DNA of 6,708 nt from the NCBI GenBank assembly GCA_030428025.1, contig JAUIBJ010000203.1:1-6708 (forward strand), written 5' to 3'. The DNA is from Alphaproteobacteria bacterium (GTDB lineage: Bacteria; Pseudomonadota; Alphaproteobacteria; Rhodobacterales; Rhodobacteraceae). Below, in pieces: positions 5,489 to 6,708 of this stretch; positions within the stretch are counted from its first letter, which is position 1; each line of letters begins with the position of its first letter. Below the pieces are notes generated by a model. That model had not been told where the DNA came from. It made no database searches and was given only the letters and a program-made list of their open reading frames with translations. Both the position numbers and the translations under genes were made by a program.

Positions 5489-6318
5489 AGGCCCGGCTGA
5501 CCCGCCTTGCCGCCGGGGCGGTGACGGTCGGCCTGCTCTGGGTCGCGCCCGCGCTGGCAGAGGCCGAAGGGGCGATGACGCGGCTCATAGATGCGCTGCG
5601 GATGGACGACACGGTGGCCATCATGCGCGAGGAGGGGCTGCTTTATGGTGAGGATCTCGCCGCCGAGATGATGCCCGAAGCCGACCTGACCAGTTGGCGC
5701 GCCCATCTGGAACGGCTTTACGATAGCGCGAAGATGCAGAAGCTGGTCGAGGCGGGCCTTGCGGCCGAACTCGGCGGGGTGGACGTGGCGCCGCTGGCCG
5801 ATTTCTTCACCTCTGATCTGGGCGAGGAGATCGTGGAGCTGGAAATTTCCGCCCGCGAGGCCTTTCTCGATACCGAGGTCGAGGCGGCCGCCAAGGAGCA
5901 TTATGCGGAGCTCGACCGCGAGGGAGCCGAGATCGTTCGACAGATCGAAACCCTGATCGCGGACAGCGACCTCATAGAGCAGAACGTGATGGGCATTCTC
6001 AACGCCAATCTGATGCTCTATCGCGGGCTGGCCGACGGCGGCGCCTATGACCTGTCGGAAGAGGACATGCTCCGTGATGTCTGGTCGCAGGAGGAGGGCG
6101 TGCGCGACGACAGCACCGATTGGATCGGCGCCTATCTGCTGACCGCCTATCAGCCGCTGGAGACGGACGAGATCGACCGCTATATCGCGATGTGGCGGAC
6201 GCAGGAGGGGCAGGCGCTGAACCGCGCGCTCTTTGCCGTCTTCGACCGGATGTACGAGGAAATCTCCTATCTCACCGGTCAGGCCGTGGCCCAGCACATG
6301 CGAAGCCAGAAGCTGTAA
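5485..6318 (+). CDS. Exported DUF2059-like helical protein (second of tandem pair)
   Basis: A 277-residue protein with a signal peptide (MKARLTRLAAG start, hydrophobic core about 9-22, ALA cleavage after residue 25), hence periplasmic. It is a clear though distant paralogue of the preceding gene product. ADFFTSDLG with IVELE at 105-120 matches the DUF2059 signature there, SQEE at 201-204 matches SQEE at 204-207, and the second-half motif ETDEIDRY at 226-233 matches STEDLETY at 229-236, with the last two motifs at identical spacing. It is richer in Glu/Asp than its partner. The start ATG (5485) overlaps the upstream stop as ATGA, and purine-rich GGGAGAGGAG lies just before it within the upstream gene. 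The role is unknown; a heteromer or a pair with related jobs in the envelope is a fair inference. It ends 42 bp before the rplU promoter boxes, so read-through into rplU is possible. Confidence 0.85.
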   Translation: MKARLTRLAAGAVTVGLLWVAPALAEAEGAMTRLIDALRMDDTVAIMREEGLLYGEDLAAEMMPEADLTSWRAHLERLYDSAKMQKLVEAGLAAELGGVDVAPLADFFTSDLGEEIVELEISAREAFLDTEVEAAAKEHYAELDREGAEIVRQIETLIADSDLIEQNVMGILNANLMLYRGLADGGAYDLSEEDMLRDVWSQEEGVRDDSTDWIGAYLLTAYQPLETDEIDRYIAMWRTQEGQALNRALFAVFDRMYEEISYLTGQAVAQHMRSQKL

Positions 6319-6360
6319 GGGGCGGGTGCCGCGACCCGGGGGAATCGCCGGAATTCTCTC

Positions 6361-6389
6361 TTGACTTCGCCCTGCATTCCTTCGATAAG
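6361..6389 (+). promoter_or_regulatory. rplU: Sigma-70-type promoter for rplU
   Basis: TTGACT (6361-6366), 17-bp spacer, GATAAG (6384-6389). The -35 matches the consensus at five of six positions and the -10 at four of six, with ideal spacing, making this the best promoter in the window. Transcription should begin near 6395-6397, leaving a leader of about 135 nt before the rplU ATG. It suits a ribosomal-protein operon (rplU is normally followed by rpmA). Confidence 0.6.
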
Positions 6390-6530
6390 CCCGCATCCCG
6401 GCGGGCATTCGGTTCGCACGGGGCTTTGGAATTGACGCCTGGTGCAAAAGGCGCGCCGTCCGAGGTGGGCAGAGCCCGCAAACGCCCGTGAAGGGGACCG
6501 CAGGACGCGGAAGTGAAAAGGAAGATCAGG
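6390..6530 (+). other. rplU 5' leader with hairpins and ribosome-binding site
   Basis: The leader holds two GC hairpins. GCCCGC (6389-6394) with GCGGGC (6401-6406) overlaps the expected transcription start, and GTGGGC (6465-6470) with GCCCGC (6474-6479, one G-U pair) has a three-base loop. Neither is followed by a U-tract. A purine-rich AAAAGGAAG (6516-6524) sits 6 nt before the ATG and serves as the ribosome-binding site. Ribosomal-protein leaders often carry autoregulatory structures, but I do not recognise a known L21 leader fold here. The arms GCGGGC and GCCCGC could also pair across the leader. Confidence 0.4.
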
Positions 6531-6708
6531 ATGTTTGCGGTCCTCAAGACCGGCGGCAAGCAATACAAGGTCCAGTCGGGCGACATGCTCCGGGTGGAAA
6601 AGCTTGCGGCTGACGCCGGAGAGAAAGTCCAGTTCAACGAGATTCTGATGCTGGGCGGCGACAGCCCGGTCATCGGCACGCCCTTTGTCGACGGCGCGGC
6701 CGTGCAGG
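6531..6708 (+). CDS. rplU: 50S ribosomal protein L21, N-terminal part (cut by window end)
   Basis: The first 59 codons encode MFAVLKTGGKQYKVQSGDML and continue with RVEKL, then GEKVQFNEILMLGG. This is the characteristic N-terminal beta-barrel region of bacterial ribosomal protein L21, which binds 23S rRNA in the large subunit. The start is fixed by the conserved Met-Phe-Ala-Val start and an AAGGAAG site 6 nt upstream. The frame runs off the window; typical L21 is about 100 residues, and alphaproteobacterial forms often have a C-terminal extension that cannot be seen here. It has its own promoter upstream, and rpmA is expected next by conserved gene order. Confidence 0.97.
   Translation, partial: MFAVLKTGGKQYKVQSGDMLRVEKLAADAGEKVQFNEILMLGGDSPVIGTPFVDGAAVQ

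Noticed and set aside
6389..6406. Rho-independent terminator after the DUF2059-like pair
   Set aside because: A perfect GCCCGC/GCGGGC stem, but followed by ATTCGG rather than a T-run, and it coincides with the predicted rplU transcription start.
5410..6447. 345-codon - strand frame opposite the second DUF2059-like gene
   Set aside because: Antisense shadow; the + strand product has a signal peptide, ATGA coupling and family motifs, whereas the antisense product has none.
1..6708. CRISPR arrays, insertion sequences or toxin-antitoxin and defence genes
   Set aside because: No regularly spaced repeats, transposase motifs or recognisable defence domains were seen on either strand.

Overview
The window reads as a chromosomal segment of a high-GC alphaproteobacterium, most likely Rhodobacteraceae (Roseobacter/Rhodobacter group). 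This rests on strongly GC-biased third codon positions, tight ATGA/TTGA gene overlaps, alphaproteobacterial-looking rplU and tRNA-Ser genes, and secreted DUF2059-like proteins. The genus cannot be named from sequence alone. All protein genes are on the + strand and one tRNA is on the - strand.

Region 1 (1-1325): the C-terminal end of a multi-span membrane protein, probably a sodium:solute symporter, is followed by a strong 25-nt hairpin. Next comes an AHL-lactonase-like metallo-beta-lactamase-fold hydrolase, which has Thr where the family's metal-binding HxHxDH motif has Asp. Region 2 (1326-1673) is 348 bp with no convincing gene.

Region 3 (1674-3850) is a two-gene unit. A family 2 glycosyltransferase overlaps by 4 bp (TTGA) a Gfo/Idh/MocA NAD(P)-dependent oxidoreductase of dihydrodiol-dehydrogenase type. 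Together they suggest sugar or glycan modification, but no substrate can be read from the sequence. Region 4 (3851-4434) is a 584-bp stretch of lower apparent GC with no supported gene. It holds an imperfect direct repeat, several perfect inverted repeats and, at its right end, a terminator-like element for the tRNA.

Region 5 (4435-6318): tRNA-Ser(CGA) on the - strand diverges from two translationally coupled, colinear paralogues. Both are exported, helical, acidic DUF2059-like proteins, and each seems to carry two copies of the DUF2059 signature. Region 6 (6319-6708) holds a well-formed sigma-70-type promoter, a leader of about 135 nt with hairpins, and the start of rplU (ribosomal protein L21), cut by the window edge.

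No CRISPR array, insertion sequence or intact mobile element is visible. The observations most worth checking are the Asp-to-Thr change in the lactonase-like enzyme, the duplicated DUF2059-like pair, and the structured non-coding region at the 3' end of the tRNA.
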